Assembly (NCBI GenBank): GCA_934771675.1
Contig: CAKVMF010000003.1
Span: 1-20,599 of the forward strand
From: an uncultured Clostridia bacterium
GTDB lineage: Bacteria; Bacillota; Clostridia; Christensenellales; UBA1242
Reading direction: 5' to 3'
DNA length: 20,599 nt
Below, piece after piece: positions 1-6,310 of the stretch. A model generated the notes under the pieces. The model saw nothing but the letters and a program-made list of their open reading frames with translations. It searched no databases and was not told where the DNA came from. The position numbers and the translations under genes are program-made. The number at the start of each line of letters is the position of its first letter. Position 1 is the stretch's first letter.

Positions 1-53
1 GCACTTGACTTTTAATCAAGGGGTCCCGGGTTCAAATCCCGGGTGAGCCACCA
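1..53 (+). tRNA. tRNA-Lys (TTT anticodon), 5' end cut by window edge
   Basis: This is the 3' part of a tRNA gene. The anticodon stem CTTGA/TCAAG (4-8 and 16-20) closes a seven-base loop CTTTTAA with anticodon TTT at 11-13, which reads Lys codons AAA/AAG. The T arm is CCGGG-TTCAAAT-CCCGG (26-42). The acceptor 3' strand GTGAGCC is followed by discriminator A and an encoded CCA (51-53). The D arm and 5' acceptor strand lie outside the window. Confidence 0.95.
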
Positions 54-76
54 AAAGAGTATGTAAATACTCTTTT
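53..76 (+). terminator. Hairpin between tRNA-Lys and tRNA-Leu
   Basis: AAAAGAGTAT-gtaa-ATACTCTTTT forms a perfect 10-bp stem directly after the CCA of tRNA-Lys and is followed by ATTTTT. It may be a weak terminator or a processing hairpin in a tRNA-Lys/tRNA-Leu transcript. No promoter is obvious in the 16 bases before tRNA-Leu, which favours cotranscription and processing. Confidence 0.5.
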
Positions 77-92
77 ATTTTTAATAAAAAAT

Positions 93-177
93 GCGGATGT
101 GGTGAAATTGGCAGACACGCTAGACTTAGGATCTAGTGCTTCACGGCTTGCAGGTTCAAGTCCTGTCATCCGCACCA
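93..177 (+). tRNA. tRNA-Leu (TAG anticodon)
   Basis: This is a complete class II tRNA of 85 nt. The acceptor stem GCGGATG (93-99) pairs with CATCCGC (167-173), followed by A and an encoded CCA (175-177). The anticodon stem CTAGA/TCTAG (120-124 and 132-136) closes loop CTTAGGA with anticodon TAG at 127-129. The long variable arm before the T arm is typical of tRNA-Leu. The 63-codon open frame that runs across this tRNA is spurious. Confidence 0.97.
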
Positions 178-181
178 AATC

Positions 182-205
182 AAAAAGCCCGTTGGGGCTT
201 TTTTC
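182..205 (+). terminator. Rho-independent terminator of the tRNA unit
   Basis: AAAAAGCCC-gttg-GGGCTTTTT makes a 9-bp stem with a four-base loop and ends in a U tract, four bases after the CCA of tRNA-Leu. It closes the tRNA transcription unit. Confidence 0.9.
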
Positions 206-336
206 TATGCTTGAAATGCTAAAAATATGGAAAGGGTTGCAAATGCGTTATGATTTGCGGTGGATGGTGAAAAGAAATGAATGCGATTGAAAAGTGAAAA
301 TAAAAAAATAAAAATTCATTTTTATGACAAATAAGT

Positions 337-365
337 TTGCATATGCGTTAAGTTGGTGATATAAT
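337..365 (+). promoter_or_regulatory. Sigma-A promoter of the MazG-like gene
   Basis: TTGCAT (337-342), a 17-bp spacer and TATAAT (360-365), with TG at 357-358 as an extended -10. The start of transcription would fall near 372, leaving a leader of about 52 nt before the ATG at 424. Confidence 0.8.
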
Positions 366-423
366 ATGAATAGTTTTGAATAATATTGAATATTTTAATT
401 TAAAATACAAAAGAGGTGAAGTT

Positions 424-969
424 ATGCAAAATTTGGTGAGAAATTTTAATAAAAAATATGCTAGTTTGAAGAAGGCTCACATGGGTCCAAACGCAAGATT
501 GTTTGATATTATTAATCAAGTTGGACATTTGGCAGGTGAGTTTTTGAAAATAACAAATTACAATTCAAAGAGTTTTAAATCAGATTGCAATTTTGAGCTA
601 GAACTTGGCGATGTTTTTTATTCTTTGTTTTCTCTTTCAAATGAACTTGGTGTAGATTCAAACAAGGCTCTTTTGTTATCTTTGCAAAAATACAAATCTA
701 GATATTTTAAAAATAATCCACTGGCAAATGAAAAACAAGACAAACAAATTCAAGAAAGTTGTGTGAAGTCAGAAAGTTCAGCAAAAAATGTTGGATTCAT
801 TGGTAAAATTGCCAATGAGGATTGTTTAGAAAATAAAAGCACGAACGGTTTTGAAGAATCTAAAAATGTTGAAATAAATTTTAATGATATTGAATGTGCA
901 TATAAAATTTTTGAGAATGTTGAATTAGACGATGATTTGTTAAATAAGAAAAATCTATCAAAACAATAA
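424..969 (+). CDS. MazG-like nucleotide pyrophosphohydrolase-related protein, probably degenerate
   Basis: A 181-residue protein starting at ATG 424, which has an AGAGGTGA ribosome site five bases upstream; an in-frame TTG at 376 lies right at the predicted transcription start and has no ribosome site. Residues 24-94 resemble the all-alpha MazG fold: a helix around GHLAGEFLK, then ELGDVFYSL (ELGD at 60-63, the family's ExxD metal site) and a helix with LGVDSNKAL ending KYKSRY. The usual acidic EExxE of the first helix is not intact: those positions read N31, Q32 and H35. The last ~85 residues are polar, acidic and low in complexity, with no domain I recognise. Family members hydrolyse (d)NTPs to NMP and pyrophosphate; whether this one is active is doubtful. 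It has its own promoter and lies upstream of a Nudix gene. The fold call is moderately sure, the activity is not. Confidence 0.65.
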   Translation: MQNLVRNFNKKYASLKKAHMGPNARLFDIINQVGHLAGEFLKITNYNSKSFKSDCNFELELGDVFYSLFSLSNELGVDSNKALLLSLQKYKSRYFKNNPLANEKQDKQIQESCVKSESSAKNVGFIGKIANEDCLENKSTNGFEESKNVEINFNDIECAYKIFENVELDDDLLNKKNLSKQ

Positions 970-1004
970 TTAACCAAAAATTGTAGGAATTTTTATATTT
1001 TGTG

Positions 1005-1013
1005 TGATAAAAT
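1005..1013 (+). promoter_or_regulatory. Extended -10 promoter of the Nudix-SDR operon
   Basis: TG-a-TAAAAT (TG at 1005-1006, hexamer at 1008-1013) lies 20 bases before the Nudix ATG. The best -35-like hexamer, TTGTAG at 981-986, is 21 bp away and too distant, so the promoter probably relies on the extended -10. Confidence 0.5.
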
Positions 1014-1033
1014 AGAGCCATAAGGGGTGACTT

Positions 1034-1561
1034 ATGAATGATTATAACAAAAACAAGGCAAAGTTATCTTATGATTTGAAAGTTGAACATAAATTTTTTA
1101 AAAAGAGTAGAGCTTTTATTTTGGATAGTAACAATAACTTGTTAGCGATAAAAGTTCATTACACGGATGGTCAAAAACCTGATGAATATCTTATTCCCGG
1201 TGGTGGAGTTGATGAAGGAGAAACCTCAAAACAGGCGGCCGTTCGAGAAGCAGAAGAAGAATATGATGTTAAAGTAAAAATTTTGGCTTATCTCGGTAAA
1301 AATTATTATCACACAATGATAAACTATGAAGGTGAAGAGTTTAAGTCGAACAGGGTTGAATATTATTATCTTTGTAAGGTTGTTGAAACTGAAAAATCTG
1401 ACCATATGGGAATTGATGGAGAGTTTCAAGAAAAAAATAGAGAATATAAAAAGGTGAAATTGTCACTTGATGAAGTGAAGAAAATAGAACCTAAACTTTT
1501 GAATAACGTTAACCCAAAAACATACAAAAGAATTATTGAAATTATGGAAAATCGAAAATAA
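1034..1561 (+). CDS. Nudix hydrolase, 175 aa
   Basis: The protein carries a good Nudix box at residues 57-79: G57-x5-E63-x7-R71-E72-A-E-E-E-Y-D-V, matching GX5EX7REUXEEXGU except that the final G is D78. The strand before it (EYLIPGGG) is typical of the fold. Nudix enzymes cleave nucleoside diphosphates linked to another moiety, with Mg2+ held by the REUXEE glutamates; the substrate cannot be read from the sequence. The 20-residue N-terminal extension and Glu/Lys-rich C-terminus give nothing more specific. The start is ATG 1034 after an AAGGGGTGA ribosome site. The SDR gene begins 15 bases downstream, so the two are probably cotranscribed. The family is secure, the physiological role unknown. 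Confidence 0.92.
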   Translation: MNDYNKNKAKLSYDLKVEHKFFKKSRAFILDSNNNLLAIKVHYTDGQKPDEYLIPGGGVDEGETSKQAAVREAEEEYDVKVKILAYLGKNYYHTMINYEGEEFKSNRVEYYYLCKVVETEKSDHMGIDGEFQEKNREYKKVKLSLDEVKKIEPKLLNNVNPKTYKRIIEIMENRK

Positions 1562-1576
1562 GATTTGGAGAAAAAT

Positions 1577-2356
1577 ATGAAAATAGCAATTGTTACAGGT
1601 GCTGGTAGCGGCATGGGAAAAGATTTTGCAAGACGACTTGATGCTGAAAATCTTGATGAGATTTGGATTGTTGCAAGACATGATGATGGGCTTGAAGATC
1701 TTTCAAAATCAATCAAAACAAAAACAAGAAAGTTTACGCTTGATTTGTCTGTAATGGAAAATATTGACAAAATTGCAAGCGAACTTGAAAAAGGACAGGC
1801 TGTTGTTGAGTGGCTAGTAAATGCTGCGGGTTTTGGAAAATTTAACAGTTACGACAATATAAAGTCAGAAACTAGTTTAAACATGATAGATTTGAATGTG
1901 AAAGCAGTTGTTAAGCTAACTGATGCATGTGTGCCATTTATGAATAAAGGGTCAAGAATTGTGAACTTTGCGTCCGTGGCTGGTTTTCAACCAGTTCCAT
2001 ATGGAAACATTTATGCGTCAACAAAAGCATTTTTGTTGTCATATTCAAGGGCTCTTTCTTTTGAACTAAAAGAAAAAGGAATAAGTGTAACTTGTGTTTG
2101 TCCTTATTGGACGAAAACGAATTTTTTTGATAGAGCGGTTAGTAAAGAAAACGTTGTTGTAAAAAAGTATGTTGTTATGTATAAATCAGAAAAGGTGGTT
2201 GGAAAAGCGTACAAAGATTCTTTAAAAAGAAAGCGACTTTCAATTTATGGATTTGTTTCAAATATACAAGTTTTTTTGACAAAACTTTTGCCTGCTTCTC
2301 TTGTTTGTAAAATTTGGCTCAAACAACAAAAATTAACAAAAAAATCTAAAAATTAA
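1577..2356 (+). CDS. Short-chain dehydrogenase/reductase (SDR), 259 aa
   Basis: A classical SDR with a Rossmann fold. The cofactor motif TGAGSGMG is at residues 7-14, NAAG at 82-85, the structural/catalytic Asn at N107, catalytic Ser at S133 (FASVAG), and YASTK with Y146 and K150. The length suits a classical NAD(P)-dependent oxidoreductase. I see no substrate-specific signature. The C-terminal 40 residues contain a hydrophobic stretch (IQVFLTKLLPASLVCKIWL) and a Lys-rich tail, which might give membrane association. I choose ATG 1577, seven bases after GGAG; the in-frame TTG at 1565 lies upstream of that site and is not supported. It follows the Nudix gene closely and is closed by the terminator at 2379. 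Confidence 0.93.
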   Translation: MKIAIVTGAGSGMGKDFARRLDAENLDEIWIVARHDDGLEDLSKSIKTKTRKFTLDLSVMENIDKIASELEKGQAVVEWLVNAAGFGKFNSYDNIKSETSLNMIDLNVKAVVKLTDACVPFMNKGSRIVNFASVAGFQPVPYGNIYASTKAFLLSYSRALSFELKEKGISVTCVCPYWTKTNFFDRAVSKENVVVKKYVVMYKSEKVVGKAYKDSLKRKRLSIYGFVSNIQVFLTKLLPASLVCKIWLKQQKLTKKSKN

Positions 2357-2378
2357 CAGAATATAGCACTTTTTCATT

Positions 2379-2405
2379 AAAAATCGCATAATTTTGCGAT
2401 TTTTT
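2379..2405 (+). terminator. Terminator of the Nudix-SDR operon
   Basis: AAAAATCGCA-taattt-TGCGATTTTT forms a 10-bp stem with a U tract, 23 bases after the SDR stop codon. Confidence 0.88.
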
Positions 2406-2408
2406 CTT

Positions 2409-2418
2409 ATGCTAAGAT
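2409..2418 (+). promoter_or_regulatory. Possible extended -10 for the SHOCT membrane protein
   Basis: TATGCTAAGAT at the end of the preceding terminator matches the TATGnTATAAT pattern seen at other promoters here. No -35 is visible, and transcription would start near 2425, only about four bases before the ATG, so the AGGTGA ribosome site would be largely outside the mRNA. Read-through past the terminator is the alternative. Confidence 0.3.
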
Positions 2419-2428
2419 TAGGTGAATT

Positions 2429-3250
2429 ATGAAAAAGTCTAACAAAATATCATGTTTTTACATTCTTTCATCTCTTGGTCTTTTGGCTGCATTAATATTT
2501 GGTGGAGTGTATGGAATTTATATTTCAGTCGGTTTAAATTTTGTTAAATCAACAATCTCAAATGTTTCAAATGTTCCAGCGGAAGGTACTTCAAATGTTT
2601 CTTTTGGTGGCTCGGTTAACTTTGAATCTTCAATGACGGGCGTTATTATTTTGTCTATAGTTTTAATAGTTTTAGCTATTTTTGATATTGTTTCTTTGGT
2701 CAAACAGATAGTTTTGTTTAAGCAGTTTAAAGCTGTTGAAAATTCGAAAATAGAGCAGTTGGTTGAAAGAAAAGTTAAGTCGAAAGGTGCGGTGATATTC
2801 TTTGTCTTTGTGGTTGATTTGCTTTCAGTTATTGTTGGTGTTGCAGGTATATTTTTGAATGCTAGAACTTTTGTGGGGAATAATTTTTCTTGGGTGTTGT
2901 ATTTGATAGATGGACTTGTTGCACTTTTTGCAGTTGTGTCGTTTGTTTTGATGTGTGTTAAATTGAAAAATTTGAAAAAGACTAAGCAAGATGAAAATTT
3001 AGAGTTAAATAACAAAAATTTTGATAATGAAGATGATGAGAAAGTTAAAAGTGTTGAAAGTGATGAAGAATGTTTTGTTTATCAAACATTCAGTGATTTT
3101 AATATTGACGAGTTTGAATATAAACTTTTAAAGTTGAAACATTTAAAGTCTTCCAAAATAATATCTAAAGATGAGTTTGACTATTTAAGACAAAAATTTT
3201 TCCCAATTGAAAAAGTAGAAAAAAGCGATAGCAAAGATAAAAATAATTAA
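2429..3250 (+). CDS. Four-helix membrane protein with C-terminal SHOCT-like domain, 273 aa
   Basis: Hydrophobic segments lie at about residues 10-32, 70-92, 120-143 and 153-177, with a Ser/Asn-rich extracytoplasmic loop at 41-68. After a charged linker (178-215) comes a SHOCT-like helix pair at about 229-258 (LLKLKHLKSSKIISKDEFDYL), matching the family pattern of a short helix, a turn with Gly/Ser-x-Ile-[ST], then EEF. SHOCT domains are found at the ends of bacterial membrane proteins and are thought to mediate oligomerisation; the function here is unknown. ATG 2429 is preceded by AGGTGA. It lies between a terminator and the mscL promoter and looks monocistronic. Confidence 0.85.
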   Translation: MKKSNKISCFYILSSLGLLAALIFGGVYGIYISVGLNFVKSTISNVSNVPAEGTSNVSFGGSVNFESSMTGVIILSIVLIVLAIFDIVSLVKQIVLFKQFKAVENSKIEQLVERKVKSKGAVIFFVFVVDLLSVIVGVAGIFLNARTFVGNNFSWVLYLIDGLVALFAVVSFVLMCVKLKNLKKTKQDENLELNNKNFDNEDDEKVKSVESDEECFVYQTFSDFNIDEFEYKLLKLKHLKSSKIISKDEFDYLRQKFFPIEKVEKSDSKDKNN

Positions 3251-3268
3251 AAATTTTTTTAAAAATCA

Positions 3269-3297
3269 TTTACATGCTAACTGTTTTTGACTAATAT
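3269..3297 (+). promoter_or_regulatory. mscL promoter
   Basis: TTTACA (3269-3274), 17 bp, TAATAT (3292-3297). Transcription would start near 3304, immediately at the AAGGAGA ribosome site, giving a leader of only about 14 nt. Confidence 0.7.
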
Positions 3298-3317
3298 GTT
3301 AGTAAGGAGATGAACAT

Positions 3318-3875
3318 ATGAAAAAGTTTTTTAAAGAGTTTAAAGAATTTATTAATCGTGGAAACGTTATTGATCTTGCAGTTGCGCTTGTTATCAGCAC
3401 AGCATTTTCAGCAATTGTAACAGCACTTGTAAATAAAGTTATTATGCCACTTATTGCTGCAATATTTGGTAAGGTTGACGTTAGTGATTTGAGTTTCACG
3501 ATAAACAATTCAATTATTCCAGTAGGTGAGTTTTTCCAAGCCATTATCAACTTTTTAATTATTGCATTCTTCTTGTTCTTGGTTATTAAGACTCTCAATC
3601 ATTCAAAAGATTTTGCAGAAAAAGAACTAGCAAAGAATGTAACAAAACAAGAGAAGAAAGAAATTGCTGCTCTTGGAACGGTTAATATGAAAGATAGAAA
3701 AGCTGTTTATGCTGCTGCACTTGAACTTAGAAAAGAAAAAGCTGAAAAAGCAAAGGCTGCTGAGGAAAAAGCAAAAGCTGAAGCTGAAACAACTGAAAAT
3801 TTGCTAAAACAAATTCGTGATTTGCTTAAAAAAGATTTAGCAAAAAATGAAGAAGAAAAGAAAGATAAAGAATAA
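3318..3875 (+). CDS. mscL: Large-conductance mechanosensitive channel MscL with extended C-terminus
   Basis: The N-terminus (FKEFINRGNVIDLAVALVI) is the MscL amphipathic helix and first membrane helix (about 16-45). The second helix is at 72-93 (FFQAIINFLIIAFFLFLVI). MscL forms a homopentamer that opens under membrane tension and lets solutes escape during osmotic downshock. The protein has 185 residues, whereas typical MscL has roughly 130-150. The extra length is a Lys/Glu/Ala-rich region (about 97-160) between the second helix and the usual C-terminal bundle helix, recognisable as LLKQIRDLLKK at 162-172, followed by a charged tail. The start ATG 3318 has AAGGAGA upstream. The gene is monocistronic, with its own promoter and a terminator shared with the convergent regulator gene. 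Confidence 0.95.
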   Translation: MKKFFKEFKEFINRGNVIDLAVALVISTAFSAIVTALVNKVIMPLIAAIFGKVDVSDLSFTINNSIIPVGEFFQAIINFLIIAFFLFLVIKTLNHSKDFAEKELAKNVTKQEKKEIAALGTVNMKDRKAVYAAALELRKEKAEKAKAAEEKAKAEAETTENLLKQIRDLLKKDLAKNEEEKKDKE

Positions 3876-3884
3876 TTTCAAAAT

Positions 3885-3913
3885 AAAAAGACTAGGCAAG
3901 GGCTAGTCTTTTT
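3885..3913. terminator. Bidirectional terminator between mscL and the XRE regulator
   Basis: AAAAAGACTAG (3885-3895) pairs with CTAGTCTTTTT (3903-3913), with A and T tracts on both sides, so it can end transcripts from both directions. The stem overlaps the TAG stop of the minus-strand gene. Confidence 0.88.
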
Positions 3914-4610
3914 TTGTGCGGTTCAATTTTTTAAGGAGCATTTTGTTGAAACGAATAATTTTTCCAGAATTAATTAAGATAGATATGATTGGGGTTAGGA
4001 TTTGCCATCCTATAGCAATTATGAAAATATAACCAATATTTTCAGTCGTTTTGAAAGTTATGTAGAAACAAATCGTGACTAACCAGCCAAAAAGAGAACT
4101 TGTCACCATGTCTGCAATTTTTTTTGTGCAACAAATAAATAAAAAGACTGTTAAATCAACAAGAGGAAGAGTATAAATGTAAATATACCACAAAGGAAAA
4201 CTATCAACATTTTTAAATTTTAAAACGAAAAATAATATTCCCGCAAGCAAAATTATTATTGCTTCGGTCATAAAAAGCATGTATAAACTCCATTTGAAAG
4301 GGATGGCGTTTTTGGTTTTTATAGCTTCTTTATTTTCGTTTGAAATTGGAGTGATTAAAGTGTCAACCGAAACATTAAAAATTGAAGCTAATTTTTTTAA
4401 TGTGAAAATATCTGGTATGTTTTCGGCTCTTTCCCATTTTGAAATGTTTTTGTTTGAAGTGTTTAGTTTTGATGCAAGTTCGCTTTGAGAAAGTGATGCT
4501 TTTTTTCTAAAAAAAGATAAATTTTGAGCTAAAATTTTACGTTCCTGTTCTGGATTTAAGGCATCATTTTTTAAACTGGTATAAATCTCATTTGTTTTTT
4601 CTTGTTCCAT
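3903..4610 (-). CDS. XRE-family regulator fused to a four-helix membrane domain, 235 aa
   Basis: An N-terminal helix-turn-helix of the Cro/XRE type spans about residues 27-85 (LSFFRKKASLSQSELASKL, then TSNKNISKWERAENIPD, and a closing helix to VDTL). A 20-residue linker leads to four hydrophobic helices at about 108-130, 139-160, 170-187 and 191-214, then a basic tail. This is a membrane-anchored DNA-binding protein of a kind common in Firmicutes; the signal it senses is unknown. I start at the ATG ending at 4610, which has AGGAAA six bases upstream; an in-frame ATG at 4652 falls inside the -10 element. It is divergent from degV, with repeats in between that could be its operator. Confidence 0.9.
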   Translation of the reverse strand: MEQEKTNEIYTSLKNDALNPEQERKILAQNLSFFRKKASLSQSELASKLNTSNKNISKWERAENIPDIFTLKKLASIFNVSVDTLITPISNENKEAIKTKNAIPFKWSLYMLFMTEAIIILLAGILFFVLKFKNVDSFPLWYIYIYTLPLVDLTVFLFICCTKKIADMVTSSLFGWLVTICFYITFKTTENIGYIFIIAIGWQILTPIISILINSGKIIRFNKMLLKKLNRTKKD

Positions 4611-4642
4611 AACGTTTCCTATTGAATTTGTTTTCTGATAAA

Positions 4643-4651
4643 ATATTATCA
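4643..4651 (-). promoter_or_regulatory. Extended -10 promoter of the XRE regulator
   Basis: On the minus strand TG-a-TAATAT lies with its hexamer at 4648-4643. No strong -35 is seen. The predicted start near 4636 leaves a leader of about 26 nt. Confidence 0.55.
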
Positions 4652-4685
4652 TAAAAGTGCTAAAAAATAAAGTATTTTTCGCAAT

Positions 4686-4723
4686 TTCGCTTTTAAAGTG
4701 ATAGTTGTATATTTTAAAGCGAA
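4686..4723. repeat. Inverted/direct repeats in the regulator-degV divergent region, possible operator
   Basis: TTCGCTTT (4686-4693) and AAAGCGAA (4716-4723) are perfect inverted copies. Overlapping them, TTTTAAAG occurs as a direct repeat at 4691-4698 and 4712-4719, 21 bp apart, about two helical turns. A looser palindrome of GAATT units lies at 4742-4760. The position between divergent promoters, one driving a helix-turn-helix gene, suggests a regulatory site; this is inference. Confidence 0.45.
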
Positions 4724-4786
4724 TTATATTTTTATATTGTAGAATTTTAATTCGTAATTCTATTTATTTTTAAACCGGTGCTGTCG

Positions 4787-4792
4787 TATAAT
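4787..4792 (+). promoter_or_regulatory. -10 element of the degV operon
   Basis: A consensus TATAAT 39 bases before the degV ATG. The -35 position (TTATTT at 4764-4769, 17-bp spacing) is poor, and there is no TG extension, so the promoter may need activation. Confidence 0.5.
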
Positions 4793-4830
4793 GTTAACGC
4801 AAAGAAAAAACTAAAAATTGGAGCGGAAAA

Positions 4831-5688
4831 ATGAAAAATAAAATTAAACTTGTAACAGATAGCACAACAAGTCTTTCTCATGAAGAATGTGAAGCATTAG
4901 GAATAACATGTTTGGAGACATCATACATGATTGACGATGAACTTCACATGGCTTTTGATGATGAAAAAACATCACTTGCTGATTTTTATAAAAAACTTGA
5001 TGATATTAAAAGCTGTTCAACAGGTTGCGTTAATGTTCAAACCTTTGAAGAATGCTTTGATAATTTTGCAAAAAATGGAGAACAGGTTATTTATATAGGG
5101 CTCAGTGCATCGCTTTCATCAACTTTTGAAAATTCTAAAGTTGCAGCAAACACTATTAATGAAAAATATGGAAAAACAATGGTTGCTGTTGTTGATGGTA
5201 GATCTGCATGCTATGGAACTTTGATTCTTCTTGAAATGGCAAATGACCTTATTGAAGAAGGAAAATCTCTTGAAGAGATTGCACAAACTCTTGACGAAGA
5301 AGCAAAATCAATGTCAGTTGCATTTGTTTGCAGAGATTTGAAATTTTTGCAAAAATGCGGAAGAATTGGCGTGATTGAAGCTAGTGTTGGAAAAATTTTG
5401 CACATTGTTCCAATTGTTTATGTTAGTGAAAGTGGAAAACTTAAAACTGGCGACAAATGTCTTGGAACAAAAAAAGCCTTAAACACATTAAAAACCAAGT
5501 TTGCAAGAATTATAAATGAAAAAAATCACACAAAGTGTTACATCACAAGTTGTGATATGAATAGCGATGTTCAGGAAATAAAAGAATATATTGAAGCAAA
5601 CACAAAGGCAATTGTTAAAACTGGACCTATTGACAAGACTCTAGCTTGCTGCTGCGGACCAAAAACACTTGCAATTTTCTGCGGTTAG
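4831..5688 (+). CDS. DegV family (FakB-like) fatty-acid-binding protein, 285 aa
   Basis: The order of motifs fits the DegV family: VTDSTTSL near residue 8, STGCV at 63-67 (the usual TSQP-like Ser/Thr site), LSASLSSTF at 91-99, VDGRSACYG at 121-129, LKFLQKCGRIG, IVPIVYVSESGKL and a C-terminal GPKTLAIF. DegV/FakB proteins bind a fatty acid between two lobes and present it to a fatty-acid kinase (FakA) for phosphorylation and entry into phospholipid synthesis; no fakA is in this window. Two things are odd. The protein has 15 cysteines in 285 residues, including CCC at 273-275, and the C-terminal position that is often His in H-x-GP reads Cys. ATG 4831 follows GGAG. A Nudix gene starts seven bases after the stop. 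Confidence 0.9.
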   Translation: MKNKIKLVTDSTTSLSHEECEALGITCLETSYMIDDELHMAFDDEKTSLADFYKKLDDIKSCSTGCVNVQTFEECFDNFAKNGEQVIYIGLSASLSSTFENSKVAANTINEKYGKTMVAVVDGRSACYGTLILLEMANDLIEEGKSLEEIAQTLDEEAKSMSVAFVCRDLKFLQKCGRIGVIEASVGKILHIVPIVYVSESGKLKTGDKCLGTKKALNTLKTKFARIINEKNHTKCYITSCDMNSDVQEIKEYIEANTKAIVKTGPIDKTLACCCGPKTLAIFCG

Positions 5689-5695
5689 GTGAAAT

Positions 5696-6109
5696 ATGAG
5701 TGTGACAATAAAAGCAGGGACTTTTTTGATTGATTTGGAAACAAAAAAAGTTGCATTGGTTTATCGCGAAAGACAAAAAGATTTTTCATTTCCAAAAGGA
5801 CATTTGGAAAAAAATGAAACAATAAAAGAATGTGCAATTCGTGAAACAGAAGAAGAAACAAAAACTATAGCAAAAATTATTGATTCAATTGAACCTGTTG
5901 TGGATAGTTACGTTACACCTTCAGGCGAAAATTGTGAATGCTATATGTATGTTGCAACATCTGGCGGGAAAAGTGATAATTCTTCGCTTGACACACATGA
6001 AACACTATGGATTTCTTTTGATGAAGTTGAAGAAAAATTAAGTTATGATTCACTCAAAAAAGTATGGAACAAAGTAAAATTTGAAATTGAAAAATTATTG
6101 AGCAAATAA
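5696..6109 (+). CDS. Nudix hydrolase, 137 aa
   Basis: The Nudix box occupies residues 35-57: G35-x5-E41-x7-R49-E50-T-E-E-E-T-K-T, with the usual Gly of the motif replaced by K56. FSFPKGHLEKNE before the helix and the short size fit the small bis(5'-nucleosyl)-tetraphosphatase/MutT-like group, which hydrolyses dinucleoside polyphosphates or damaged NTPs; the exact substrate is not readable. ATG 5696 has AGGTGA six bases upstream and lies seven bases after the degV stop, so it is the second gene of that operon. A terminator overlaps its stop codon. Confidence 0.92.
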   Translation: MSVTIKAGTFLIDLETKKVALVYRERQKDFSFPKGHLEKNETIKECAIRETEEETKTIAKIIDSIEPVVDSYVTPSGENCECYMYVATSGGKSDNSSLDTHETLWISFDEVEEKLSYDSLKKVWNKVKFEIEKLLSK

Positions 6110-6136
6110 AAAACTTGGATTTCTCCAAGTTTTTTA
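6108..6136 (+). terminator. Terminator of the degV-Nudix operon
   Basis: AAAAAACTTGGA (6108-6119), loop TTTC, TCCAAGTTTTTT (6124-6135): a perfect 12-bp stem with a U tract whose left arm begins inside the TAA stop codon. Confidence 0.92.
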
Positions 6137-6200
6137 TTTTTATGAAGGCTATACTTTAATCTGTTTTTGTTGTTTTCATTTGAAATAATAAATAAAATCT

Positions 6201-6228
6201 AAAAGACGCTCAAAAAGCGTCTTTTTTT
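6201..6228 (+). terminator. Second terminator upstream of the giant protease gene
   Basis: AAAAGACGCT-caaaa-AGCGTCTTTT is a perfect 10-bp stem ending in a run of seven T. Only about 65 bases separate it from the previous terminator, with no gene between them, so it is either a back-up or ends a very short RNA. Confidence 0.85.
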
Positions 6229-6264
6229 GTCGAATTTTATATTGAATTTTTTTCAAAAACCATC

Positions 6265-6293
6265 TTGCAATTTGATTATGATTATGTTACTAT
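6265..6293 (+). promoter_or_regulatory. Promoter of the giant protease gene
   Basis: TTGCAA (6265-6270), 17 bp, TACTAT (6288-6293), with TG at 6285-6286 as an extended -10. Transcription would start near 6300, at the GGAGG ribosome site. Confidence 0.7.
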
Positions 6294-6310
6294 TTAAGCG
6301 GAGGCAAGTT

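Noticed and set aside
239..258. Inverted repeat GCAAAT/ATTTGC between the tRNA terminator and the MazG-like gene.
   Set aside because: The arms are only 6 bp, with no U tract and no promoter nearby; it is likely chance.
99..290. A 63-codon open frame on the plus strand.
   Set aside because: It runs through tRNA-Leu(TAG) and its terminator, has no ribosome site and gives a non-protein-like sequence.
1426..1770. A 114-codon minus-strand frame across the Nudix-SDR junction.
   Set aside because: Both plus-strand genes are firmly identified; the Ser/Phe-rich product is a shadow.
2518..3015. A 165-codon minus-strand frame opposite the SHOCT membrane protein.
   Set aside because: It is the antisense of a well-supported gene, with no ribosome site or recognisable domain.
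424..6109. MazG-like and two Nudix genes considered as a nucleotide-based defence or stress module.
   Set aside because: They are in separate transcription units with unrelated genes between; such enzymes are common in ordinary chromosomes, and no defence effector is seen.
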